From: an uncultured Lachnospiraceae bacterium
GTDB lineage: Bacteria; Bacillota; Clostridia; Lachnospirales; Lachnospiraceae
Assembly (NCBI GenBank): GCA_910586605.1
Contig: CAJUJR010000087.1
Coordinates: 1-11,871 of the forward strand
DNA: 11,871 nucleotides
Direction of reading: 5' to 3'
In this document: positions 1 to 7,106 of the stretch, one piece after another
Numbering within the stretch: position 1 is the stretch's first letter
Layout of the letters: each line of letters opens with the position of its first letter
Program-made: the position numbers and the translations under genes
Notes under the pieces: generated by a model
What the model saw: the letters and a program-made list of their open reading frames with translations, nothing else
The model's database searches: none
What the model was told of the DNA's origin: nothing

Positions 1-80
1 ATATAACTGTCCGTTTTCTCATGCTGCACATTGTAGAAAACATACAAGGGGAAGGGATTTTTTATTGAGATCCGGCTACG

Positions 81-99
81 ATTGGCTGTGAATAGTAAC
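81..99. repeat. Solitary arm of the dispersed inverted repeat
   Basis: ATTGGCTGTGAATAGTAAC matches the right terminal arm of the hairpin element at 11665-11683 (ATTGACCGTGAATAGTAAC) at 17 of 19 positions. No matching left arm is present between position 1 and this site. A small stem (GTTTTCT at 13-19 with AGAAAAC at 35-41) encloses ATGCTGCACAT, which resembles the loop sequence ATGCCTGCACAT of the distant element. A longer relative whose left end lies outside the window is therefore possible. The arm match is seen directly; the larger element is inference. Nothing else recognisable was found in 1-137. Confidence 0.5.
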
Positions 100-137
100 T
101 GGCTAAAAGACTTTTTGAAGAACCCCGAAAAAAACAC

Positions 138-166
138 TTGACCTTTCAGCAATATTATTATAAAAT
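138..166 (+). promoter_or_regulatory. Sigma-A-type promoter of the tRNA-Thr gene
   Basis: The -35 hexamer TTGACC (138-143) is followed by a 17-nt spacer and a -10 hexamer TAAAAT (161-166). Each differs by one base from the consensus TTGACA or TATAAT. The predicted start falls a few bases upstream of the tRNA 5' end at 177, which suits a short processed leader. Confidence 0.75.
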
Positions 167-176
167 AACTATCAGT

Positions 177-249
177 GCTGAAATAGCTCAGTTGGTAGAG
201 CACTTCACTCGTAATGAAGGGGTCGAGGGTTCAAGTCCCTTTTTCAGCT
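177..249 (+). tRNA. tRNA-Thr (anticodon CGU)
   Basis: A complete 73-nt cloverleaf is visible. The acceptor stem GCTGAAA (177-183) pairs with TTTCAGC (242-248). The D arm is GCTC/GAGC, and the anticodon stem CTTCA (203-207) pairs with TGAAG (215-219). The T arm is GAGGG-TTCAAGT-CCCTT. The seven-base anticodon loop CTCGTAA puts CGT at 210-212, which reads the threonine codon ACG. The discriminator base is T249 and no CCA is encoded, so CCA must be added after transcription. The gene stands alone with its own promoter and terminator. Confidence 0.96.
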
Positions 250-251
250 TT

Positions 252-284
252 AAAAATCCAGAAAACGTTGTTTTCTGGATTTTT
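252..284. terminator. Bidirectional intrinsic terminator between tRNA-Thr and the pseudouridine synthase gene
   Basis: A perfect 14-bp inverted repeat (252-265 with 271-284) has a five-base loop, CGTTG. The stem begins with five A and ends with five T, so either transcript would end in a U-run. It lies 2 nt after the tRNA and about 16 nt after the stop codon of the convergent minus-strand gene, so it can serve both. Confidence 0.85.
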
Positions 285-300
285 AAGTTTCTCCGTTTTA

Positions 301-1053
301 TCAAGCCGAACGATTTACTATGCTGTTAATTTCTTTCTCCGTCAACCTTCGGAATTCTCCGGGGGACAGAGAAGCATCCAATTCCAGGCCGCCCATTGAG
401 AGGCGTTTTAAATACTGTACCGGCTTGCCTATTTTCGCAAACATTCTTTTTATCTGATGATACCGCCCTTCTGTAATCGTAAGTTCCAGCCTTGTCTGCA
501 CAGATTTTCCCTCCTGCCCTAGTATTTCATAGTAAGACAAATTGGCTGCTTTTGCCGGCCTTGTAAGCGTCTCATCACCAATATCCACCCCATTTTCCAA
601 AAGCATCACATCCCCTTTTGTAAGCTTCCCTTCTGCATATACCAGGTATGTTTTGCTAACATGCTTGGCAGGCGACAGAAGCTGATGTGCTAAAGCCCCA
701 TTATCTGTCAGAAGCAAAAGTCCCTCGGTATCTTTATCCAGCCGCCCAACCGGAAACAGTTCTTTATGATGCGGGCAAGTTATCAAATCCACAACCGTCC
801 TGTCTGTCTGGTCTTGTGTTGCAGATACTACGCCTGTAGGCTTATTCAACATAAAATATTCATAGGTTTCCAAAGAAATTTCAACCCCATCTACTATTAC
901 TACAGAACTGTCCAATACCTTTTCTTCCGCTTTTTCCGCCAACACGCCATTAAGAAGAACCCGTCCGGAACGAATTATCTTCTTTACTTCCGAGCGGGTT
1001 CCCAAACCGGCATGTGCTAAATACTTATCCAAACGCACTGCCTTATTCTCCAT
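301..1053 (-). CDS. RsuA-family 16S rRNA pseudouridine synthase
   Basis: This 250-residue protein isomerises a uridine in ribosomal RNA to pseudouridine. It has an N-terminal S4 RNA-binding domain (about residues 5-50, starting VRLDKYLAHAGLGTRSEV) and then the RsuA/RluB catalytic domain. The catalytic motif is GRLDKDTEGLLLLT with Asp106 as the nucleophile. Other family motifs are KPTGVVSATQD (71-81) and EGRYHQIKRMF (195-205). The SATQD variant resembles RsuA (16S U516) more than RluB (23S), but the exact target is inferred. The ATG lies 3 nt past the glgA stop, with no strong ribosome-binding site, so translation is probably coupled to glgA. The length is typical for the family. Confidence 0.92.
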   Translation of the reverse strand: MENKAVRLDKYLAHAGLGTRSEVKKIIRSGRVLLNGVLAEKAEEKVLDSSVVIVDGVEISLETYEYFMLNKPTGVVSATQDQTDRTVVDLITCPHHKELFPVGRLDKDTEGLLLLTDNGALAHQLLSPAKHVSKTYLVYAEGKLTKGDVMLLENGVDIGDETLTRPAKAANLSYYEILGQEGKSVQTRLELTITEGRYHQIKRMFAKIGKPVQYLKRLSMGGLELDASLSPGEFRRLTEKEINSIVNRSA

Positions 1054-1056
1054 TTT

Positions 1057-2493
1057 CTATAATCTATTATACAGGTCTGCATATCTTCCGGCAGAATTAT
1101 TCCATGAGAAATCCTTCACCATGCCGCGGTCAATAATCTTGTTCCATTCCCTCTTCCTATTATAATAAACATCCTTCGCATAACGGATTGTCTGAAGCAT
1201 TTCATGCGCATTATAATTACAGAAAGAAAATCCTGTCCCTGTCCCTTCAAACTCATTATAAGGTTCCACTGTATCACGGAGCCCGCCTGTTTCACGGACG
1301 ATTGGCACAGTCCCATAGCGGAGGCTCATCAACTGGGAAAGCCCACATGGCTCAAACAGAGACGGCATCAAAAAGGCATCACAGGCAGCATAAATTTTAT
1401 GGGAACGTTCATTGGAATAGAATATGTTCGCTGAAACCCTGTCATGGTATTTCCACTCAAAATGACGGAATAAATTCTCATAACGCTCTTCTCCCGTACC
1501 AAGCACGACAAGCTGCGTGTCCTCTGCACAAATTTCTTCAATCACATAATCAATTAAATCAAAGCCCTTCTGGTCTGTCAGCCTGGAGACAATACCCACC
1601 ATAAATTTCTTGTCGTCTTCTGCAAGCCCAAGCTCCTTCTGCAGCCCACGCTTATTTTTTACTTTTTCCTTGCGGAAATTCTTAATATTATAATTTGCAA
1701 ATATCATCGGGTCTGTCTCTGGATTATATTCATTATAATCCAGGCCGTTTACAATCCCCTCCAGGCAGTTGCTGCGCGCACGCATCAATCCATCCAGATG
1801 TTCTCCATAGAAAGGCATCTTAATCTCTTCTGCATACGAATCGCTTACCGTTGTCACCATATCTGCATATACAATGCCGCCCTTTAAATAGTTCGCGTCA
1901 CCATATGCCTCAAGCTTATCTGCTGTAAAGAAATATGGTTTTAAGCCCGTGATATCTTTTACCTTCTGTAGGTTCCAAATTCCCTGGAACTTCAAGTTGT
2001 GTATTGTCATTATCGTCTTTATATCAGTGTAGAAAGGATTTTCACTAAACATATCCTTCAGATAAACAGGAATCAGACCTGTCTGCCAGTCATGGCAATG
2101 AACGATATCAGGATGGAATTCTAAACTTGGAAGCGCTGACAAAGATGCTTTACAGAAAAAAGCAAATTTTTCAATATCTTCGTGGATATTTCCGTAAGGC
2201 TGGAATCCTGAAAAATAGAATTCATTATCAATAAAATAACATTTCACCCCTTCGTATTCCATCCCTAAAATCCCAACATACTGCTTTCTCCATGCCAAAT
2301 CAATATAAAAGTGCGTTATATATTCCATTTTCTGCTTCCATTCCTCTGGAATGCAGGCATATTTTGGAATCATAATCCGTACATCAAACTCATTTTTATC
2401 AAAATATTTTGGCAAAGAACCAACTACATCTGCAAGTCCCCCTGTTTTGATAAAAGGCACACTTTCTGACGCCACAAATAATACATTCTTCAT
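1057..2493 (-). CDS. glgA: Glycogen synthase (ADP-glucose type, GT5 family)
   Basis: This 478-residue protein transfers glucose from ADP-glucose to the non-reducing end of alpha-1,4-glucan in the cytoplasm. Family hallmarks are the N-terminal substrate loop KTGGLADVVGSLPK (Lys16), HCHDWQTGLIP (132-142), TIHNLKFQGIW (163-173), SRLTDQKG (303-310) and FEPCGLSQLMSLRYG (380-394) with the catalytic-domain Glu381. ETGGLRDTV follows at 401-409. The length equals that of the E. coli enzyme. I chose the ATG at 2491-2493 because AAGGAGG sits just upstream and the protein then starts MKNVLFVASE, as the family does. The frame stays open for 36 more codons to a GTG at 2601, but those residues look unlike the family. 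No other glycogen genes are in the window. It is the first gene of a two-gene unit with the pseudouridine synthase. Confidence 0.95.
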   Translation of the reverse strand: MKNVLFVASESVPFIKTGGLADVVGSLPKYFDKNEFDVRIMIPKYACIPEEWKQKMEYITHFYIDLAWRKQYVGILGMEYEGVKCYFIDNEFYFSGFQPYGNIHEDIEKFAFFCKASLSALPSLEFHPDIVHCHDWQTGLIPVYLKDMFSENPFYTDIKTIMTIHNLKFQGIWNLQKVKDITGLKPYFFTADKLEAYGDANYLKGGIVYADMVTTVSDSYAEEIKMPFYGEHLDGLMRARSNCLEGIVNGLDYNEYNPETDPMIFANYNIKNFRKEKVKNKRGLQKELGLAEDDKKFMVGIVSRLTDQKGFDLIDYVIEEICAEDTQLVVLGTGEERYENLFRHFEWKYHDRVSANIFYSNERSHKIYAACDAFLMPSLFEPCGLSQLMSLRYGTVPIVRETGGLRDTVEPYNEFEGTGTGFSFCNYNAHEMLQTIRYAKDVYYNRKREWNKIIDRGMVKDFSWNNSAGRYADLYNRL

Positions 2494-2708
2494 AGAAACC
2501 TCCTTCTTTAACCCATAAGATATGTCAACTGCCATACAGCCAGAACTATGCCGGCTCATGCACAATCGCCTGTTTTCCCAAATATAGTTATTACAATTCA
2601 CGCCATCCTAAACAGCCTGTATGTTAATTCCAAAAATCAAACACCTCTTATGTATCATCCTGACAAATGTTTTTTCTGAAACTAACCAAAATAATAACAT
2701 ATATCTCT

Positions 2709-2737
2709 ATTATACTAAAAAAAAGCTTCTATGCAAA
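2709..2737 (-). promoter_or_regulatory. Candidate sigma-A promoter for glgA
   Basis: On the minus strand TTTGCA (2732-2737) is separated by 17 nt from a perfect TATAAT (2709-2714). The -35 matches four of six consensus bases. A start near 2702 would give a leader of about 200 nt before the glgA start. The -35 lies inside the proposed spo0A terminator loop, so the two elements overlap. I see no recognisable riboswitch in the leader (2494-2700), only a short GC-rich stem near 2538-2554. Confidence 0.5.
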
Positions 2738-2746
2738 GGACTTTTT
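2717..2746 (-). terminator. Probable spo0A terminator
   Basis: About 16 nt after the spo0A stop, the minus strand reads AAAAAG-TC-CTT-TGCATAG-AAG-CTTTTT and continues in T, giving a run of eight. The stem is six plus three pairs with a two-base bulge and a seven-base loop. It is AT-rich, so probably modest in strength. Confidence 0.45.
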
Positions 2747-2762
2747 CGCTGTTTTTTCGGTG

Positions 2763-3557
2763 CTATGCCCTCATTTTATATTCCAAACGAATTTTATCAG
2801 CAATCAATGCGACAAACTCCGAGTTAGTTGGTTTCCCTTTCCGGGAACTGACAGTGTATCCAAAAAGCTCCTCAATGGTATCCATTTTCCCACGGCTCCA
2901 CGCTACTTCAATCGCATGGCGGATTGCCCGTTCTACCCTGCTGGAAGTCGTTTTATGGTTCTTGGCTATTGTCGGATAAAGCCTTTTTGTAATAGAGCCT
3001 AACATTTCCCCATCATTTACCGCCATTATAATAGCATCCCTGAGATACTGATATCCTTTGATATGGGCTGGAACGCCTATTTCATGAATTATATTTGTTA
3101 CATCTGCCTCCAGGGAACTTCCATATTCCGGCTTCTTATTTTCAAAAACTGTGTTAATTACTTTATTATCCTTTTCTCCATGAACGCCTACTGCCTTAAC
3201 CCTTGACACCACTACCCTTGTGTCAAAAGGCTTCAAGATATAATAAGCTGCGCCTAATGCAAATGCATTTTCCGTAACGCTTTCCTGGCTAACAGCAGAA
3301 ACTATAATAATTTTAGGGAGCTCAGCGCTCCCTTCACTTTTCCTTAAACGCTCCATTACTCCCAACCCATCTATCTTTGGCATAATCAGGTCAAGCAGCA
3401 CTACATCTGGTTTTAACAAATGAATCATTTTAAGGGCTTCCTCCCCATCTGATGCAGTCCCTACCACTTCTATATCATCTTCCTTTGTAAGAGCTTCCCT
3501 TAGTAAATTTACGATTCTTTTGTTATCATCTACCAGTAATACCTTAACAATTTGCAT
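2763..3557 (-). CDS. spo0A: Sporulation master response regulator Spo0A
   Basis: Spo0A is the cytoplasmic phosphorylation-activated transcription factor that commits the cell to endospore formation. This 264-residue copy is full length. The receiver domain (about 1-125) shows the acidic pair Asp10-Asp11, the phospho-acceptor Asp56 in VVLLDLIMPKIDG, Ser87 and Lys109 in YILKPFD. The C-terminal Spo0A DNA-binding domain (about 145-264) contains HIKGYQYLRDAI and TTSSRVERAIRHAIEVAW, the near-invariant recognition region, and ends in TNSEFVALIADKIRLEY. I chose the ATG at 3555-3557, preceded by GGGAGG four bases upstream; a TTG ten codons earlier lacks family similarity. It lies downstream of recN and spoIVB, the usual firmicute order, but has its own promoter region. 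Confidence 0.98.
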   Translation of the reverse strand: MQIVKVLLVDDNKRIVNLLREALTKEDDIEVVGTASDGEEALKMIHLLKPDVVLLDLIMPKIDGLGVMERLRKSEGSAELPKIIIVSAVSQESVTENAFALGAAYYILKPFDTRVVVSRVKAVGVHGEKDNKVINTVFENKKPEYGSSLEADVTNIIHEIGVPAHIKGYQYLRDAIIMAVNDGEMLGSITKRLYPTIAKNHKTTSSRVERAIRHAIEVAWSRGKMDTIEELFGYTVSSRKGKPTNSEFVALIADKIRLEYKMRA

Positions 3558-3644
3558 TGTGCCTCCCTTTCTGTCTTTAGCAACCAATTATACGGGGACA
3601 GGTTTTCAAAGTTGATGCCCGCTTGGCTTTACTTTTACAGTAAA

Positions 3645-3674
3645 ATTATATGCTTACAGCCAAAGGAATTACAA
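3645..3674 (-). promoter_or_regulatory. Candidate spo0A promoter
   Basis: On the minus strand TTGTAA (3669-3674), an 18-nt spacer and TATAAT (3645-3650) form a sigma-A-like promoter about 90 nt upstream of the spo0A start. A second TATAAT at 3587-3592 has no -35 at proper spacing. I could not find a convincing sigma-H site, although sigma-H drives spo0A in Bacillus. Confidence 0.5.
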
Positions 3675-3693
3675 TCTAAAAAAACTCTTACAT

Positions 3694-3700
3694 TTCGACG
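3694..3700 (-). promoter_or_regulatory. 0A-box-like site upstream of spo0A
   Basis: CGTCGAA on the minus strand matches the Spo0A-binding consensus TGTCGAA at six of seven positions. It lies about 20 bp upstream of the predicted -35. Spo0A autoregulation through 0A boxes is established in Bacillus and Clostridium; its use here is inferred from position. Confidence 0.4.
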
Positions 3701-3789
3701 AATCCTCTATATCCGTCCATTTATTCTACAATTTCCAGGGTCATATCATGTTGTTATTTGCGGTATCGCAAAAACAGGCTATTGTACGT

Positions 3790-5112
3790 TTATAACATAT
3801 TCTCCATAAAAGTACCATAACCACCCATAGGGTCGTTGACAAAAACATGCGTTACTGCACCAATTACTTTTCCGTTCTGTATAATTGGGGCGCCGCTCAT
3901 TCCCTGGACAATTCCGCCTGATTTTTTTAACAGCCTTTTATCAGTTACCCGGAGCACAATCCCTTTATTATCCTTTGAATTGACATTAATCTCCTCCACT
4001 TCCACTTCGTATTTTTCGACTTTATCCGCAATCTGGCACATAATCCATGCTTTCCCTTCTTCCACCTCCTGCTTTAACCCGACAGGAAGCGCCTGCCCTT
4101 CCTGATACTGGTATCCATTTCCTGTAATCTCCCCTGTAATCCCTAATGGGGTATTGCTTTTAATTGCCCCTATACAGTTTGTTTCGCCAAGGGATACACT
4201 CCCAATCAATTCTCCTGGGCTGCCTGCTTCCCCTTTTTGTATATCCTCAATTTTTGCCGGATAAACGCTGCCTTCACTTAGCCGAACAAGTTTCCCAGTA
4301 TCAATATCTGTAATCCCATGCCCTAATGCAGCAAATTGGTTTTTCTCTGTAATAAAAGACAACGTTCCAATTCCTTCTGTATCTTCACGGAGCCATGCGC
4401 CAATCTTATACTCGCCATCCTTTGTCATTACCTTTTCTAACTTTACCTGTATTACATTGCCGCCACGGGCTATTTCAAGCTTTACCCTATTTCCCTTCTT
4501 TTTTTGTAATAACTCTACTACCTGGTCAATATCCCCTACTTTCGTGCCTTCTACTTTACGGATTGTATCTCCAGGCTGCAAAATATCTTTTGCCGGTTCA
4601 TAAGAAAACCCGTCTTCCCCCTGTATTTCAGAAGTACCAAGTACCATAATCCCGTCCGATTGTATATAGAGCCCAACCGCCCGGCCTGACGGCATTACTT
4701 TTGCCTTTTCAATCACATCAAACTGTATATACTTATAATGGAAAATGCCAAATAACTTCAATTCTGCCTGGTAGCTTCCCAAAGCGCTCGCCCTGACACG
4801 TACAGGGCGGTCCAGCCCAAAATACTGGCGGCTTCCCTGAATTGGTTTCCCATTTGTGATTGCAATTACATCTTCTGCTTCCTTACAGTTCCCCTCTAAA
4901 GGCACGCCAAAATCTATTTGTGCATCCTGATTTTGAAATAAATAAATATGTCCCGGAACCCTTTCATCCATTTTTTTCCAGAACCATGCCCCAATTATCC
5001 CTATATTTAATACAAGCAGCAAAACAAGACATGCCCTGTATTTAAAACGTTCCTTTCTTGTCAGACTGATTGCGTGTAATCTCCTGTTTCCCTTTGAACA
5101 TGCTTTGTTCAT
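3790..5112 (-). CDS. spoIVB: SpoIVB serine peptidase (PDZ-containing sporulation signalling protease)
   Basis: SpoIVB is secreted from the forespore into the intermembrane space, where it cleaves SpoIVFA and so triggers sigma-K activation in the mother cell. This 440-residue protein has a basic N-terminus, one membrane segment (about 28-45), a PDZ domain (about 142-225) and an S55 peptidase domain. The catalytic triad is visible as His265 in ALGHG, Asp391 in RVTDKRLL and Ser406 in GIVQGMSGAP, followed by the hallmark VTHVFVNDPMGGYG. The last two are 15 residues apart, the spacing I recall for the B. subtilis enzyme. I chose the ATG at 5110-5112, preceded by GGGGGA six bases upstream; earlier ATGs at 5151 and 5175 have no ribosome-binding site and overlap the upstream stem-loop. 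A 232-nt gap separates it from spo0A. Confidence 0.97.
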   Translation of the reverse strand: MNKACSKGNRRLHAISLTRKERFKYRACLVLLLVLNIGIIGAWFWKKMDERVPGHIYLFQNQDAQIDFGVPLEGNCKEAEDVIAITNGKPIQGSRQYFGLDRPVRVRASALGSYQAELKLFGIFHYKYIQFDVIEKAKVMPSGRAVGLYIQSDGIMVLGTSEIQGEDGFSYEPAKDILQPGDTIRKVEGTKVGDIDQVVELLQKKKGNRVKLEIARGGNVIQVKLEKVMTKDGEYKIGAWLREDTEGIGTLSFITEKNQFAALGHGITDIDTGKLVRLSEGSVYPAKIEDIQKGEAGSPGELIGSVSLGETNCIGAIKSNTPLGITGEITGNGYQYQEGQALPVGLKQEVEEGKAWIMCQIADKVEKYEVEVEEINVNSKDNKGIVLRVTDKRLLKKSGGIVQGMSGAPIIQNGKVIGAVTHVFVNDPMGGYGTFMENML

Positions 5113-5158
5113 AAATATCCCCCATTCTTGTTTTACAGTGCATTCTCCCATAACATAA

Positions 5159-5194
5159 AAAGACTGATATATCATTTATCATATACCAGTCTTT
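5159..5194 (-). terminator. Stem-loop between recN and spoIVB, probable recN terminator
   Basis: On the minus strand AAAGACTG-GTATAT pairs with ATATAT-CAGTCTTT. This gives 14 pairs including one G-U, with an eight-base loop. The run after the stem is CTTTTTATG, so the U-tract is short. The position, about 75 nt after the recN stop and about 45 nt before the spoIVB start, suggests it insulates the sporulation gene from recN read-through. Confidence 0.6.
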
Positions 5195-5269
5195 AAAAAT
5201 TATACTTGCTTGCCATATGGAAAATTACCGGAACTATTACTAGAACGTGTTGCCTAAACAGAATGCTTT

Positions 5270-6958
5270 TTATCCAATATTGTCACGTTTCCATTCTGCT
5301 GCAAGCTCCCGCATCTCTCTTGCACTGCCTGTCACTGCTTCTGTAATCTGTGCGCCTCCAAGAATCCTCGCAAGCTCTTGGACAGACTCTTCCTCATTTA
5401 ACTGACGGATTTGTGTTTTTGTATGGTTTCTGTCATTTTCCTTTTCAATCAGGAATTGTGTATCTGCCATTGCAGCAATCTGTGCTAGATGGGAAATACA
5501 AATTACCTGATGTCCTTTCCCAATCAATGACATTTTTTCCGCTACCATCTGCGCTGTCCTGCCACTAATTCCAACATCAATTTCATCAAAAATCATTGTT
5601 TCAATCTCATCATGTTTCGCAAGTACTGCCTTAACTGCCAGCATAATCCTGGATATCTCTCCGCCAGAAGCCGCACTGCCAATAGGGCGGAGCTCTTCCC
5701 CTGGGTTAGTTGAAATCATAAATTCTATGTCATCCATCCCTTTTGCGGTATATTCTTCCCTGCAGCGTACTGCAATCTCAAATTTCACCTGCAAAAAATT
5801 CAAATCAACCAACGCCTGCGTAATTTCCTTTTCTAAAATCTTTGCACACTTTATCCTGATTGCTGAAACTTCTTTAGAAAGCTTTTTTAACTTCTTTTCT
5901 TCTTTTTCTATTTTTTGCCTTAAACTATCCTGATACGACTCATACTCCTGATATTTTGTCAGTTTCCTACGTATTTTATCCGCATAGGCCAACACCTCTT
6001 TTGTTGTTGCGCCATATTTGGCTTTTATGCTACGGACTACATCCAGCCTTTTTTCTACTTCCTCCAAATCTTCCAGGCCAATATCAAATTCTTCCATGTA
6101 ATCCGAAATATCCCTGCTAAAATCTGAAATCAAAGCGTCAATATCAGACAATTGATTCCAAAATTCAGATACCTTTTCGTCATATTCTGAAATCCTAGAA
6201 AGAATGCGGATTCCCTCGCTTACCTTATCAGAAACGGAACCGCTCTCCTGGCTTATCATCCCATAAATACCAGATAGTCCCTGTGCAATTTCTGTTGCAT
6301 TTGACAGCTTACGGTATTTTATGGCAAGCCCTTCCTCCTCTCCGGGCGAAAGTTTCGCATTCTCAATTTCTTCCAACTCATACTCTAAAAAAGAGATTTC
6401 CCGCAGACGCTCTTCCTCTGGAATCTGGTTCTCCCGCAGCTCTTCCTTCAGTTTTTTGTAACTTTGGTACGCCTCTGCTAGCAGAACCTCTTTCCCTGCC
6501 ATCTTCTCCTTTGCATACCGGTCAACAATTTCCAGATGCTTTTCTTTGTGAAGCAGGGACTGCTGGTCATTCTGCCCATGAATATCAATCAGCAAATCAG
6601 CAATTTTTTTAATCATCGCCCCTGTAACGCTTTCCCCATTCACGCGGTTCATCGTCCTTGTCCGGGTAATTTTCCTGGAAATCAGAAGCGTGTCGTCCTC
6701 GAAGCTGATACCCATTTCCTCTAAATCAGCTTTTACTTTCGCATCCTCTATTAAAAAGGTAAGTTCTACCAAAGCAAACTCTGCCTCTTTCCGTATCATA
6801 TCCTTCGCAGTCTTTCCACCAAGCGCAATATTAACAGAACCTATAATTATAGATTTGCCGGCCCCTGTTTCCCCCGTCAATACATTCAGATGGTCAGCAA
6901 AGTCTACTTCCACCTCATCAATAATTGCAAGATTTTTCACATGTAAATTTAACAGCAA
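5270..6958 (-). CDS. recN: DNA repair protein RecN
   Basis: RecN is an SMC-like ATPase recruited to DNA double-strand breaks that supports RecA-dependent recombination. The 562-residue protein has Walker A GETGAGKS (29-36), a long central coiled coil rich in Glu and Lys (about 150-360), the ABC signature GSAASGGEISR (about 427-437) and Walker B MIFDEIDVGISG (about 455-466). HLAQIAAMAD follows near 490. I chose a TTG start at 6956-6958: it yields MLLNLHVKNLAIIDE, matching the family N-terminus, with AAGGAG 11 nt upstream. The frame stays open to an ATG at 7021, which would add 21 residues but has no ribosome-binding site. The start is the only uncertain part. Confidence 0.95.
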   Translation of the reverse strand: MLLNLHVKNLAIIDEVEVDFADHLNVLTGETGAGKSIIIGSVNIALGGKTAKDMIRKEAEFALVELTFLIEDAKVKADLEEMGISFEDDTLLISRKITRTRTMNRVNGESVTGAMIKKIADLLIDIHGQNDQQSLLHKEKHLEIVDRYAKEKMAGKEVLLAEAYQSYKKLKEELRENQIPEEERLREISFLEYELEEIENAKLSPGEEEGLAIKYRKLSNATEIAQGLSGIYGMISQESGSVSDKVSEGIRILSRISEYDEKVSEFWNQLSDIDALISDFSRDISDYMEEFDIGLEDLEEVEKRLDVVRSIKAKYGATTKEVLAYADKIRRKLTKYQEYESYQDSLRQKIEKEEKKLKKLSKEVSAIRIKCAKILEKEITQALVDLNFLQVKFEIAVRCREEYTAKGMDDIEFMISTNPGEELRPIGSAASGGEISRIMLAVKAVLAKHDEIETMIFDEIDVGISGRTAQMVAEKMSLIGKGHQVICISHLAQIAAMADTQFLIEKENDRNHTKTQIRQLNEEESVQELARILGGAQITEAVTGSAREMRELAAEWKRDNIG

Positions 6959-7035
6959 TTCCTCTAATTCTCCTTCCCCATTGGTTCGTTTCCTGTTTCC
7001 TAAGCACGTTAGAAAATTCATTTTAACATACTTTA

Positions 7036-7084
7036 AAATGCCAGCGGGGATTCAAGCAAATGCTCCAATCCCCTTCTGACATTT
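7036..7084 (-). terminator. Long stem-loop after the Ig-like gene and before recN
   Basis: The outer stem AAATGCCAG (7036-7044) pairs with CTGACATTT (7076-7084), with one G-U. The inner stem GGGGATT (7046-7052) pairs with AATCCCC (7067-7073), and a further short stem AGCA/TGCT closes the top. The whole gives about 20 pairs. On the minus strand it is followed only by CATTTTAAAG, so the U-run is short. It starts 22 nt past the Ig-like stop and most likely ends that transcript. Confidence 0.6.
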
Positions 7085-7106
7085 ATATGACGTATTATTA
7101 ATTACC

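Noticed and set aside
138..329. Open frame across the tRNA region on the plus strand
   Set aside because: It overlaps the tRNA-Thr gene and its terminator and has no ribosome-binding site.
2494..2601. 36-codon N-terminal extension of glgA starting at GTG
   Set aside because: The internal ATG has a strong AAGGAGG and gives the canonical GlgA N-terminus; the extra residues do not look like the family.
3757..3772. TTTGCG-GTAT-CGCAAA stem after spoIVB as a terminator
   Set aside because: The stem is only six pairs and no U-run follows on either strand.
5113..5269. Sigma-F or sigma-G promoter for spoIVB
   Set aside because: Expected from knowledge of the gene, but I could not find matching -35 and -10 elements at proper spacing; the best candidates lie inside the stem-loop.
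6975..6990. LexA (SOS) box near the recN start
   Set aside because: Only a half-site, CGAACCAATGGGG, is present; the second half does not match.
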